A model generated the notes under the pieces. The model worked only from the letters and a program-made list of their open reading frames with translations. It was not told the origin of the DNA and searched no databases. Of a DNA stretch of 64,000 bases, positions 8,971-18,091 are shown piece by piece. The stretch covers positions 62,001-126,000 of the forward strand of contig AAZW01000006.1 in assembly GCA_000169995.1 (NCBI GenBank), given 5' to 3'. Position 1 is the first letter of the stretch; every line of letters starts with the position of its first letter. The position numbers were made by a program, and so were the translations under genes. The DNA is from Vibrionales bacterium SWAT-3 (GTDB taxonomy: Bacteria > Pseudomonadota > Gammaproteobacteria > Enterobacterales > Vibrionaceae).

Positions 8971-9927
8971 TTATTTAAAGAAGTTCTCCCGAAAGCCAGA
9001 TATCTCTTGTTGATAGTAGCTATTCCATTCTTGGCTACTCCAGTCTCTATGGCTGGTGGATCGCAGCACACCTAAGGACGACTTCAGTTGAGCCAATTGT
9101 TCGTGATAAGTCACCACCGTTTGCTGTTGCTGCGCTACTTGTTGTTCACGAGCCACAATGTTGTTTGCTTGTGAGTCATCCAAATATATCTCTTGCAGTT
9201 CTGTCTTAATGGAGGTTAGCTCGGCTGGACTCAGGCTACTCGGAAGTAACGAGATAGCGAGTTCGTATTTTTTGGCTGCTGTATCTGCGTTTAATACTTC
9301 GGCTTGTCCGTCCCATTCCATAAGTAAGTTTCGGTAATGTGAAACAAACTCCGTCGCTTCGACTTCTTTGATCAAGCTAGCGCTAAGCGTGAAGTTTAAG
9401 TGTGCGAACTGATCGGAAAACAACTGATGGGAGAGTTCTCCCCATACTTGTAGTGCGGACTGTTTAAATACGCTTACTTTTTCCTCTAAGGTCTCTATCG
9501 ATTCAAGAGGCATGGTGCTTTCTACCGATTTCCACTCTGCAGAGAGAGTTGGGTAGTGGCTAAGTAATTCAAACCATTCGCTCGATAACTCATCTTGTAA
9601 CAGAGTGAGTTGTTCTCTGCAGTTGCTAGCTTGTTGGCACAGTACCCAAAACAGGTTAAGCGTGCTGAACAAGGTTTTACCCTCGAGAGCTAACAGTTGC
9701 TCTGCAAAAGCAACGTGATCAAAAGGTTCTTCTTCATCTGTTGGGTATGAAGTGTTTGTTCGATTGTCGTCGATATGACTAATGGTTACAGGGCGTGCTT
9801 CGGTGAGGACAGAAACGTGTTCGTATTCTACCGAAGAATAGGTAGTTTTAGGTTCTTTTGATGACCATGAATAGCCGACCATGCCCACCAATATAGTGAG
9901 CATGATGATTAATATAACGCGTTGCAT
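8971..9927 (-). CDS. Membrane-anchored helical periplasmic protein, possibly lipase-chaperone (Lif)-like
   Basis: A 318-residue protein with one N-terminal membrane helix (RVILIIMLTILVGMVGYSW) and an otherwise soluble, strongly helical, Gln/Glu-rich body. This topology, size and helical content are those of Lif foldases, which stay anchored in the inner membrane and fold secreted lipases in the periplasm. Scattered similarity to Vibrio Lif proteins is visible (HQLFSDQFAHLN; LSPAELTSIKTELQE), but no clean RxxFDY motif, so the assignment is tentative. It begins 15 bp after the sphingomyelinase stop, clearly one operon, so it may assist that enzyme's folding or secretion. Alternative: an unrelated coiled-coil membrane protein. 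Confidence 0.4.
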   Translation of the reverse strand: MQRVILIIMLTILVGMVGYSWSSKEPKTTYSSVEYEHVSVLTEARPVTISHIDDNRTNTSYPTDEEEPFDHVAFAEQLLALEGKTLFSTLNLFWVLCQQASNCREQLTLLQDELSSEWFELLSHYPTLSAEWKSVESTMPLESIETLEEKVSVFKQSALQVWGELSHQLFSDQFAHLNFTLSASLIKEVEATEFVSHYRNLLMEWDGQAEVLNADTAAKKYELAISLLPSSLSPAELTSIKTELQEIYLDDSQANNIVAREQQVAQQQQTVVTYHEQLAQLKSSLGVLRSTSHRDWSSQEWNSYYQQEISGFRENFFK

Positions 9928-9942
9928 AGAGTCTTTACCGCG

Positions 9943-11275
9943 CTACTTGATCACTGCACTAACAGGGAAGTGGTCTGAAAGATTGTAATGCTTCCAAAGT
10001 TCACTGCTGGTGGAGCGAGGCACATCGACGCGGTTATTGTTTTGAGTTTTAACCGCGTACTCAGAACTGACGACGACATAATCAAGATATTCAACGTTTT
10101 CTCCACCAGACATTGGCTCGCCAGCGAAGTTATTAATACGTGGGTCGAATGTCGACGCCGTATAGCCTGAATACTCGGGTTCAATTGCTTGAAGATTGGC
10201 AAACATCTCTTGGTAATCGCTAGGGAATTTAAGCTTGTTTACGTTGAAGTCGCCGCTGTAAATAACGGTTTCTGATGCTGGGATATTAAGGGATATAGCT
10301 AACTCGCGCATTTGTCTAAATTGACGTTGTCGGTAGTTGCGTGCCGTTGTGGTGTCGAATGATGCAGTGTGAGTGCCGAATACGTGGTAAGCCTGGCCAT
10401 TTTTGATGATCTCAGCGTAGTCACACCCTTGTCAGCAAAGCAATCAGTGCCGGTACAGTCGGGAAATACATACTGAGCTTCATTAACGATAGGGTAGCGG
10501 CTGACAATGATCACACGCCGTCATAGATGTTGATGCCATCTTTATCGAGCATCTTAGTTTGGAAAGGGTACTCTTTGGCCAGTTCACGTAAGAACTCATC
10601 TCGACCATTGGCAAACACCTCTTGAAGCGCGAGTACGTCATAGCCTTTAATATATTGAGGGATCAGGTCGTAGCGATCACCAATGTGGGATGCGATTGCA
10701 GGAAGAGCCCAAATGTTATACGTCATGACTTTTAGCGTATTCGCATCAGGTTCTGGCTGCTCGACAATTTTTTCTGGAGTGATGGTGTAGTAAATATCAT
10801 CGTAGCGTGCGGTGTTATCGGCTTTTAGTGCAAGCTCGGTATTCACGTTAAAGGCATCGGTCGTACTGCGGTGGATATTACGGTCATCATAGAGTCTCAG
10901 ATTAACATCAGCGGCACTTAAGCCATGTTGTAATGTCGAGTTATACCAGTGTCCCTTCACGGTTTGATTAAGAGTGATACTTTCACCCACAGTATTCGAA
11001 ACCACAGTATTGAATTGATAAGTTTCCCCTGATTTGACGCCCGTCCAACGATTAAAGCTGATCAGTTTTTTGGTCTCCCAAGGGCCAATTTGTTCAACGT
11101 GTTGTTGCCATTCGTCTCCATATTTTAGGAGGTCGCTACCACTGTGACTGGCTTGAATCGTCATTACTTGATTGGTGTTATTGGTCAGATACACGTCGGT
11201 ATCGGCGATAGCAGGGGTAGATAAGAATGAAGCTGATGCGAGTAATGCACTTAAGCTAGTCCATTGATTTTTCAT
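9943..11275 (-). pseudogene. Sphingomyelinase C (DNase I-fold phosphodiesterase), two frameshifts
   Basis: Three reading-frame pieces join into one protein of about 444 residues. The first (signal peptide ending TPAIA, then a beta-rich domain, then MTYNIWALP and LALQEVF) ends in TGA at 10511. The second restarts there with VIIVSRYPIVNEAQYVF, and the third carries GDFNVN and the catalytic SDHFPVS. These are the Asn, Glu, Asp/Asn and Asp-His positions of bacterial sphingomyelinase C, a haemolytic enzyme that cuts sphingomyelin to ceramide. One missing base near 10516 (GGCGTGTG where GGCGGTGTG is expected) and one near 10420 (GTGACTAC where GTGAACTAC is expected) explain both shifts. All else is intact, so this is either a recent pseudogene or two sequencing errors. 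Confidence 0.85.
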
Positions 11276-11620
11276 TGGTTACGTTATCCTTACTAATGGG
11301 TGTAATGAATAACGTAGTCAATAGATATTGCGCTTGAGTTATAACTCTATAAGCAATATTAAATTATGAGATATATGCCAAGGTTTTATAAATTTGACTA
11401 TCTATTGAAGGTGAAAATATTGTTCTGATGGAATGAGAAGTGTTACGCGCGCGCAATAAAGTTGGAAGGTGAATTGGTATCGGTTAAGAGAATGAACAAT
11501 AAGTCGTTTTGAGAGGATGTGTTAATTTTGGAATTGTTGAGTAATTTGCTCTTGTCTGGTAAACAGAAACTCGAAAAACAGGTATGATAGTGGCGTTTTT
11601 AATCCTGAACTGGGAAAGTC
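11276..11620. other. Intergenic region between sphingomyelinase and DUF2058 gene
   Basis: A 345-bp AT-rich stretch between divergent genes. It must hold both promoters, but no clear -35/-10 pair, operator or small gene could be supported by eye. An alternating GC run (GCGCGCGC) lies near 11446. Confidence 0.4.
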
Positions 11621-12142
11621 ATGGCAAAGTTAACACTCCAAGAGCAGATGCTTAAAGCTGGCTTGGTAAATGAGAAAAAATTAAAGAAGGCGAAGAAAGG
11701 CTCTAAAAAGTCTCGCGTTCAAGCTCGTGAAGCAAAAGCGGCGGCAGAAGAAAACAAACTGGCGCAGCAAGCAAAAGACAAAGAATTAAACCAGCAGCTG
11801 AAAGAGAAACAGTTGAGCAAAGAGATCAAAGCTCAAGTGAAACAGCTGATTGATATGAATAAGATTGACCAGAAAAATGGTGAGATAAAATATAACTTCA
11901 CCGACGGTACTTTGGTTAAATACCTATACGTAGAAGAGCTGACTCAAAAGCAATTGAGTAAAGGTATCTTGAGTATTGCGCGTCAGGGCGAAAGCTATGT
12001 GGTTATTCCAACAGCGGTAGCAAACAAAATCGCTATGCGTGATGAAGAATCAATCGTTGATACTCAAACGGCAAGCAGCGATGAAGTTGATGAAGATGAC
12101 CCATACAAAGACTTCGTTATCCCAGATGATCTTATGTGGTAA
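11621..12142 (+). CDS. DUF2058 (YaiL-like) protein
   Basis: A 173-residue cytoplasmic protein of the DUF2058 family. The N-terminal third is very basic and lysine/alanine-rich (KKLKKAKKGSKKSRVQ), followed by a charged helical stretch and a compact C-terminal domain (YNFTDGTLVKYLYV), ending in an acidic tail. E. coli YaiL is described as a nucleoprotein or polynucleotide-associated protein; no enzymatic role is established. It is a single-gene unit closed by a strong terminator. Confidence 0.85.
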   Translation: MAKLTLQEQMLKAGLVNEKKLKKAKKGSKKSRVQAREAKAAAEENKLAQQAKDKELNQQLKEKQLSKEIKAQVKQLIDMNKIDQKNGEIKYNFTDGTLVKYLYVEELTQKQLSKGILSIARQGESYVVIPTAVANKIAMRDEESIVDTQTASSDEVDEDDPYKDFVIPDDLMW

Positions 12143-12194
12143 TGGTTAGCTAATTACTTCTAGATTCGCTGTATGTTTATGGCGCTGAAAGACA

Positions 12195-12232
12195 AAAAAA
12201 GCCCTGATGATATTAACATCAGGGCTTTTTAA
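12195..12232 (+). terminator. Terminator after DUF2058 gene (bidirectional)
   Basis: Stem AGCCCTGATG / CATCAGGGCT flanked by an A-run and TTTTT, so it can work from both sides and may also end the small reverse-strand gene at 12305. Confidence 0.85.
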
Positions 12233-12304
12233 TTTTGGTGAATATAAACGTAAGCACAAACGATTTGCTAGCGAGACAAACTCCGTTTTTCAACTCTATT
12301 AGAG

Positions 12305-12487
12305 CTAGTCAGCGATAACCTCTGTGATATCGAACGCTGAATCTTGGGGATAGTCTTTGAGCTGATGATATTCAATATGAGATTGCTCATAACCATCAAA
12401 ATAGCAGTCGCCAATTTCGTTACGTGGACAAATGTGTACATCATCTCGTGAGATGAGCTCTGTTGAGCAACATGGACAGTATTTCAT
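12305..12487 (-). CDS. Small zinc-ribbon-like protein
   Basis: A 60-residue protein that begins MKYCPCCSTEL and has a second cysteine-containing stretch HICPRN, so it could bind one zinc ion, though the fourth ligand is not obvious (Cys28 or a His). The ribosome site is excellent: AGGAGG six bases before the ATG. That supports a real gene despite its size. Function unknown. The IS256-family element has inserted about 57 bp upstream of its start and may have separated it from its promoter. Confidence 0.65.
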   Translation of the reverse strand: MKYCPCCSTELISRDDVHICPRNEIGDCYFDGYEQSHIEYHQLKDYPQDSAFDITEVIAD

Positions 12488-12543
12488 AGCTCCTCCTGTT
12501 AGGGATCTCTGTCTTTAGCCGGCTTCATTAACTCAAACTTTTG

Positions 12544-13848
12544 GAGACTGTCCTAAATTCTGTGTAACTGTCTAGACTTAAGCCTTAAAGGCTAAGGATG
12601 GATAGTATGGATAAGAAAGCACTTGAAGCTTTTGCTCGTGAAGCAGCTAAATCAATTAAGACAGAATCTGATCTTGATGACTTCCGCAAAATGTTAACCA
12701 AGGTGACTGTTGAGACAGCATTGAATGTTGAGCTTGATGAGCACCTTGGCTACGAAAAACACTCCCCAAAACCCAGCTCCAACTCACGTAATGGGTATAC
12801 CAGCAAGTCAATTATCACTGATGATGGTGAAGTGCCGATAGACGTTCCTCGTGACCGTGAGTCAAGCTTTGAACCAAAGCTGGTTCGCAAGCACCAAACT
12901 CGCTTCCAGTCGATGGATGACAAAATCTTAAGCCTCTATGCTAAAGGCATGACTACCCGAGAAATCGTAGCCACATTCAAGGAAATGTACGATGCGGATG
13001 TCTCACCAACCCTCATATCTAAGGTGACAGACTCTGTTCTAGAGCAGGTTGTTGAATGGCAATCTCGCCCACTAGATGAGGTCTATCCAATCGTTTATCT
13101 CGACTGCATTGTCTTTAAAATCAGGCAAGATAAACAAGTCATCAACAAAGCTGTTTATCTTGCGCTAGGCGTGAACATGGAGGGTCAAAAAGAACTGCTT
13201 GGCATGTGGCTGTCAGAGACGGAAGGTGCCAAGTTCTGGCTTGCTGTGCTAACAGAGCTACAAAACCGCGGAGTAAAAGACATTCTCATTGCATGTGTCG
13301 ATGGTCTGAAGGGCTTTCCTGATGCCATTAATGCCGCATTCCCGAATACTCAAATCCAGCTCTGTATCGTCCATATGGTGAGAAACTCAGTTAGGTATGT
13401 ACCTTGGAAAGATTATAAATCTGTGACTGCCGATCTTAAGAAGATCTATCAATCGAAGACAGAAGATGAAGCCTTGCTAGCGCTAGAGCAGTTTTCAGAT
13501 AAATGGGATGACAAATACCCTCAGATCAGCCGCTCTTGGACAGCTCACTGGGCTAACCTGAATACGCTCTTCAACTACCCAGAAGATATTAGGCGAGCAA
13601 TTTATACGACTAATGCCATAGAATCACTTAATAGTGTTATTAGAAAGGCGATTAAAAAGCGTAAGCTGTTCCCGACTGATGAGTCGGCAAGGAAGGTGAT
13701 CTTCTTAGCGATCCAGGATGCCTCCAAAAGATGGACGATGCCAATTAGAAACTGGCGACAAGCCCTGAACCGCTTTATGATTATGTTCGAAGACCGATTA
13801 ACTGAATATATGTAACCCCGACAGTTACACAGAATTATTTACAGGGTC
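12544..13848 (+). mobile_element. Complete IS256-family insertion sequence (1305 bp)
   Basis: The ends are 29-bp inverted repeats that match at 23 of 29 positions, sharing the inner block ATTCTGTGTAACTGTC. They are flanked by the 8-bp direct repeat AACTTTTG (12536-12543 and 13849-13856), a target duplication of the length usual for IS256 elements. One intact transposase gene fills the element. Intact ends, gene and target duplication indicate a simple, fairly recent insertion between the small zinc-ribbon gene and the toxin pair. Confidence 0.9.
12598..13815 (+). CDS. IS256-family transposase
   Basis: A 405-residue DDE transposase of the IS256 (mutator-like) family. Recognisable parts are the N-terminal region ending NSRNGYTSK, the first catalytic Asp in PIVYLDCIVFK, the second in LIACVDGLKGFPDAI, the CxxH motif region QLCIVHMVRNS, and the Glu-containing YTTNAIESLNSVIRKA. 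Length is normal, with no frameshift, so the enzyme is probably active. The start ATG follows the left inverted repeat directly. Confidence 0.95.
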   Translation: MDSMDKKALEAFAREAAKSIKTESDLDDFRKMLTKVTVETALNVELDEHLGYEKHSPKPSSNSRNGYTSKSIITDDGEVPIDVPRDRESSFEPKLVRKHQTRFQSMDDKILSLYAKGMTTREIVATFKEMYDADVSPTLISKVTDSVLEQVVEWQSRPLDEVYPIVYLDCIVFKIRQDKQVINKAVYLALGVNMEGQKELLGMWLSETEGAKFWLAVLTELQNRGVKDILIACVDGLKGFPDAINAAFPNTQIQLCIVHMVRNSVRYVPWKDYKSVTADLKKIYQSKTEDEALLALEQFSDKWDDKYPQISRSWTAHWANLNTLFNYPEDIRRAIYTTNAIESLNSVIRKAIKKRKLFPTDESARKVIFLAIQDASKRWTMPIRNWRQALNRFMIMFEDRLTEYM

Positions 13849-13910
13849 AACTTTTGTGTCGTTGTGATTGCATTTTTAAGTCACGCAACGGTTTTATTTG
13901 TCATAAACCA

Positions 13911-13946
13911 GCCCTTTGCTATTGCGGTTAATCACTAACAAAGGGC
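13911..13946 (-). terminator. Possible weak terminator of the toxin pair
   Basis: Inverted repeat GCCCTTTG / CAAAGGGC with a 20-base loop, 50 bp after the end of the protease gene. The T-tract on the reverse strand is poor, so this is tentative. Confidence 0.3.
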
Positions 13947-13995
13947 CAGTTATATACGACGTTTATTGGTGGTAAACTGGCTTTTTAAACCTCGT

Positions 13996-15615
13996 TTATT
14001 GGATGCTACAGATATTAAAGCGAGAGCGGCTGCCACCTCCAAGCATTCTTACATTGTCTTTTCTTCTTAGCGCTTTCCAGGCCGTGCTTTCTTCTGCGCT
14101 GAGGTTTGATGGTTGGTAGTCCAAGTTAGCGTATCGTGATACCACTACTTGTTTTCGCATGTTTTCTGAAAGGCTGTCGATAACATTTGTTGTTACTTTG
14201 CCGTCAGAGTAGGCCATCACTAATACTTCGTCGTTGTCTTCCAGTGCTGAGGTTAGGGCTGTTTGGTTGCCTTCGTTGTACTGAACATCCCGGTAACCTT
14301 GAGTCTCTTCTGTTTTTTTACCTGAAATAGCTCGGTATAACAGATTCTTTTTCCGTTTTTTTAGCGAGCCCAGTGGCGTTTCATTCGCGGCACTGTATAG
14401 GTTGACCACTTTGATGTCGTTCTGAGCTGCGTATTTCAAAATGGAACTTTGGTTACTAAGGCCTCTTCGTGTAAGCGCTGGCGAGTTTTGCAGGCTTTGA
14501 GAAAGACGCTGTTCGGTCGCATCAACAATAACAATCGCTGGCTTGTTCCCTTCACTTAATGACTTTTGGAGTGCTTGTTTAACTTCTATATGAGCTTGCT
14601 TTCCTTCTACGGTATCCCATTTAGGTGCGTGCTGAGGTGTTGCAGATGGTCTAGTTTCAAGAGTATAGGGTTGGTAGTCGTAGTGCTCTTTTGGCCAATA
14701 AGTATTACGCTTCTCTTTTCCTAGATCATCGGCCAAATGAAACTCGCTCACTACTTTTTCATTTTTCAAATATGCCTTTGCCTTTTCTTGTCCCAGTGCT
14801 TTCCAATGGAAATACATCTCTTCTCGAAGGTTGATCATTGACCGTCTGGCACTACTGATTTCCGTTACAGGATCTCGCCCATTTTCGGCATTGTCGTAGT
14901 GTGTAATTCCTGTTGTTTGGTACTCATAATTCGGAATGACATATTCTGTAATTTGGTTGGAGTCGGGATGTCGATGAGACAAAGGAGCACTGCCTTGTGG
15001 AACAGCGCCAGAAGCAAAGTCTCGAGCGTGGATGAGCTCATGCCCTAACGCGACAGTTTGATCAAATGGTGTGTTCTTTCCTGGAATGTTCACCATCTCT
15101 GTTGTGGAGAAGAGAACTGTATTCGATACACCTTTGCCATTGAATTGTCGTTGCCATGCCAGTGAAGCTTTCTGCTGGTCTTCGAATATCGAAGGTACGG
15201 TCTCGAATAGTCGACCTGGGCCTTCAGGTTCCCGTATCACCGTGACAACAGTTGCTTTTGATTGATCGACTCCGATCGTATGTTCAATTAGCGGTTCAAC
15301 AGCATCATCCGGTGCATTTACCGGTTCGTAGGTCGCGATTTGTCGCAAAATCTCACGCCCTGTTGGCGATAGTTGTAGGTTGCGAATCAATACGCTCATG
15401 TCTGCAAGGTAAGCGTCACTCTTAGTTTGCACGTATAGATTTCTGGACATGCGATAAAGGTTTCCATAAGCCGCGGAATTGTATCCTTCGATGACTTTTA
15501 CGCCGTCTGGAACATCATAAAAGAGTCCAAATTCAGAACCTTTTCCAGCAAATGTACTGCTTGAATTAGTGAACAGAATCAAGGTCAAAATGGATCGTAT
15601 AATCTTATGTTTCAT
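13996..15615 (-). CDS. Exported M91 (NleD)-like zinc metalloprotease with isochorismatase-like C-terminal domain
   Basis: A 539-residue protein with a signal peptide (ending SSTFAG). Residues 192-196 are HELIH in the context ALGHELIHARD, the HExxH zinc site, followed by YEYQTTGITHY and DPVTEISSARRSM, which resemble the downstream Glu and TE..R motifs of peptidase family M91, to which the type III effector NleD belongs. From about residue 356 the chain has the beta-alpha pattern of isochorismatase-like hydrolases (AIVIVDATEQ; VLVMAYSDGKVTTNVIDS), but Lys473 stands where the catalytic Cys would be, so that domain may only bind. The gene follows the T-domain-like gene by 4 bp, with GAGG of its ribosome site inside that gene's end, so translation is likely coupled. 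Functions are inferred from motifs. Confidence 0.6.
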   Translation of the reverse strand: MKHKIIRSILTLILFTNSSSTFAGKGSEFGLFYDVPDGVKVIEGYNSAAYGNLYRMSRNLYVQTKSDAYLADMSVLIRNLQLSPTGREILRQIATYEPVNAPDDAVEPLIEHTIGVDQSKATVVTVIREPEGPGRLFETVPSIFEDQQKASLAWQRQFNGKGVSNTVLFSTTEMVNIPGKNTPFDQTVALGHELIHARDFASGAVPQGSAPLSHRHPDSNQITEYVIPNYEYQTTGITHYDNAENGRDPVTEISSARRSMINLREEMYFHWKALGQEKAKAYLKNEKVVSEFHLADDLGKEKRNTYWPKEHYDYQPYTLETRPSATPQHAPKWDTVEGKQAHIEVKQALQKSLSEGNKPAIVIVDATEQRLSQSLQNSPALTRRGLSNQSSILKYAAQNDIKVVNLYSAANETPLGSLKKRKKNLLYRAISGKKTEETQGYRDVQYNEGNQTALTSALEDNDEVLVMAYSDGKVTTNVIDSLSENMRKQVVVSRYANLDYQPSNLSAEESTAWKALRRKDNVRMLGGGSRSRFNICSIQ

Positions 15616-15619
15616 AAGC

Positions 15620-17905
15620 TTATTCCTCTAATGCCAATTGAACTTCAATCCAATCTTCTAGCTCTCTAAGCAGCATATGGTTGATGTGTGGAAGCATGGT
15701 AAAGTCATCCTCCTTAACAATGGCTCCTAGTTGCGTTACTGCCGTTTGAATATCTCCTTGGCTCAACGTGTGCTTGATATCAGCAAGATGTGACCAAATC
15801 TGGTGTGTTGAGATTTCGCCAACTTGAAACGCAATGGTGTCTTGATGGTCTTGTGATAGGTAGCTCAGATGGAGTGTTGATAGCGTGCTGTTGAACAGTT
15901 GATGCTGATGAGTACTCCCCATTGAAGTGTTGGCTTCAGACTGTTGATGTTGCGCGATTTGAAGATAGAGAGAAAGATCGCCCAATAAATACTGAAGTTG
16001 GTTAGCACTTGTCGCTTTCATCGCCTTTTCCGTTATGCTGTCAATAGCGCTTTGAAAGTTTCGCTCAAAGTGAGCGCTAGGTTGCGATATCACGTTGTCG
16101 AGTATGTCTGCCATTTGAGGGGCATAAAACCTAAGGTTTGCTGCAGAATAAACACTGGGAAACGGTATCGAGTAATTGAGAGAACGGATGTAATACATTG
16201 AAATAGCGGGCTTAAATTTAGGTTGAATTAAATATTTGAAAATTTCATATTGTTTGATTTGGTCTAACGCTCCACCGCTTGGTCGCTCGGTTAGTAGCAG
16301 TTCATACCAACGACTAATTTGATACCAATTTTTACGATTGTTGGGGTCAGAGCTATCAATACCTTTACTCTCTAAGTATTCGCTGAGAGGTGTTTGGTAG
16401 CGAAGAATTTCGATGTGCGCTAGCTCAGAAACAAGTTGCTCAAACAGTTTGTTCGATGATTGGCCTGAGATGTAGGCGTTAGCCGTGTTGATCAACTGAG
16501 TTCTAAATAGGCCGGCGGGCCAGCCGTTAACAATCTTTGATGCGATATACTGTTCAACATTAAATTCGACTCTCTTCATTAAAAGCTCGGATAACTCGGG
16601 ATCCTTTTGAGGGTGATAAGTATCATATAGAGCGCCCGAATCTTTGCATGCATCTAGAGATGCTTGGACTCCTCCAGGAGCTACGGAAGGAACGCCCCAA
16701 CAAGTCCTGGCCGGGCGTACTTCTACAGTCGCAGTTTTAAGTTGCTCTTCACTCAGATAATTTATTCCCCATACTTCGTTGGCATACTCCCTTAACCCGC
16801 TTTGTCTAGCTTGAAACTCCAAGGTGCCTCGGTTGAGCGTGCTTTGATTGAACATCGCAGTGATGTGTGGCTTTGCTCTATCGCTTACTCGGTTGATTAA
16901 TCGTTGTCGGTGTTTCCCCAGCTGACGTAAAGCAATGTCAACCAGCTCTGCTTTCTTTGTATGCATTTTAAAAGCAAGCTCGTGATAGGCGGTCGAATTC
17001 AACTTGTTAATTAGGTCATCAATTCGAGCTGGTCCTTGATGACGAACGCAGTTTTCGAGATTACTAGGGGAGGTATACGATTCTTGACATAAAGGTTGGT
17101 GCAAATTTGTATCAACAGAAACATGGCCCAGAGATTTCAAAAGCTCGAGATCGATTCGTGCCATTTGCTTAGATAGTTGTCTGTCATATGCAGAGGCTAG
17201 CCGGCGATATTCGGTATCGGCTTGTAGGAGTAGGTGATCGACATACATAGAAGCGCTGTGCTTTACATGATCGTCATATTTATTGAGTAGTGTAATCGCG
17301 TCTTCTTTTTTGTGGTGAAACCGAGCAAATTCTGATGAGTGGTTAGCGAATACGTAGTGTGTTTGTTGCTCAAACTCTTCAATTTTCTGTTTGGCCGCGA
17401 AGTACTTCATATCACTCGACAACAGGTTTAACTCATCACCCACTAGCGGAACGATGGAAAAAACAGAAGCGGCTTTATCAAGGCGGGTAGAGGATTCCTG
17501 AGAGAATGTACTCACTATATTGTCGAGCCAAAATCCTACTGCGACTGCATCTCCAACTGGCCCTAGAACTTCCAACGTAGAAGATCCCGCTTTACCGAGG
17601 CGGTTGAATAGACTTTGTTCGCTAAGTGGGCTTTCAAAAGTTTGTGGGACGCTCTCGAGTGCTTGCTCTGTTTGTGGCCAAGCTGCTGAGAAAGAGCTCG
17701 CATGAGCATCATGCTCGAGTTCACCTAGTGCAATCCCGAACTGTGGCTCTGCATAAACTTCGTTTCGAGCCCATGAGGTTATGCGATTTTGGTTAATTGC
17801 GTCTAATGATTGAGTATCTTGGAAGCCGTCACTAAGACAAAATGCGACGGATATGGGGCTATATATAATGGCAGCGAACCGCCATAAATGGATTTTCTTG
17901 GTCAT
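15620..17905 (-). CDS. Large exported protein with diphtheria-T-domain-like hydrophobic hairpins; putative toxin translocator
   Basis: Using ATG 17905 gives 761 residues starting MTKKIHLWRFAAIIYSPISV, a signal peptide; the frame is open 45 codons further up but that extension does not look exported. The N-terminal third holds two hydrophobic stretches, LGPVGDAVAVGFWLDNIVS and AASVFSIVPLVGDELNLL, whose order and Pro-x-(V)G-acid turns recall helices TH5-TH9 of the diphtheria toxin translocation domain. The rest is mainly helical, Gln/Leu-rich, with a cysteine pair around CWGVPSVAPGG. No known enzyme motif is seen. With the protease gene 4 bp downstream, a two-protein toxin in which this one binds and inserts in membranes is plausible but unproven. 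Confidence 0.5.
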   Translation of the reverse strand: MTKKIHLWRFAAIIYSPISVAFCLSDGFQDTQSLDAINQNRITSWARNEVYAEPQFGIALGELEHDAHASSFSAAWPQTEQALESVPQTFESPLSEQSLFNRLGKAGSSTLEVLGPVGDAVAVGFWLDNIVSTFSQESSTRLDKAASVFSIVPLVGDELNLLSSDMKYFAAKQKIEEFEQQTHYVFANHSSEFARFHHKKEDAITLLNKYDDHVKHSASMYVDHLLLQADTEYRRLASAYDRQLSKQMARIDLELLKSLGHVSVDTNLHQPLCQESYTSPSNLENCVRHQGPARIDDLINKLNSTAYHELAFKMHTKKAELVDIALRQLGKHRQRLINRVSDRAKPHITAMFNQSTLNRGTLEFQARQSGLREYANEVWGINYLSEEQLKTATVEVRPARTCWGVPSVAPGGVQASLDACKDSGALYDTYHPQKDPELSELLMKRVEFNVEQYIASKIVNGWPAGLFRTQLINTANAYISGQSSNKLFEQLVSELAHIEILRYQTPLSEYLESKGIDSSDPNNRKNWYQISRWYELLLTERPSGGALDQIKQYEIFKYLIQPKFKPAISMYYIRSLNYSIPFPSVYSAANLRFYAPQMADILDNVISQPSAHFERNFQSAIDSITEKAMKATSANQLQYLLGDLSLYLQIAQHQQSEANTSMGSTHQHQLFNSTLSTLHLSYLSQDHQDTIAFQVGEISTHQIWSHLADIKHTLSQGDIQTAVTQLGAIVKEDDFTMLPHINHMLLRELEDWIEVQLALEE

Positions 17906-18091
17906 ATTTAGATAGTGGCTTTCTTTGGTGGTTGGGAGGAAAAGCACTTCTCGAACAGTGTTCACTGACGGCAGAGGGAACCCGCCCAGAACTGGCTTTG
18001 AATCAGTGCTTTGTCCTACTTTGGGATATGGAAGCAGCAAGAAAGCTCGCCAACAGAGTGGTGAGCTTAGTGCAGAGATATGGCTGTGTTT

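Noticed and set aside
17906..18040. N-terminal extension of the T-domain-like protein to 18040
   Set aside because: It would bury the signal peptide 45 residues inside the protein; ATG 17905 gives a normal export signal.
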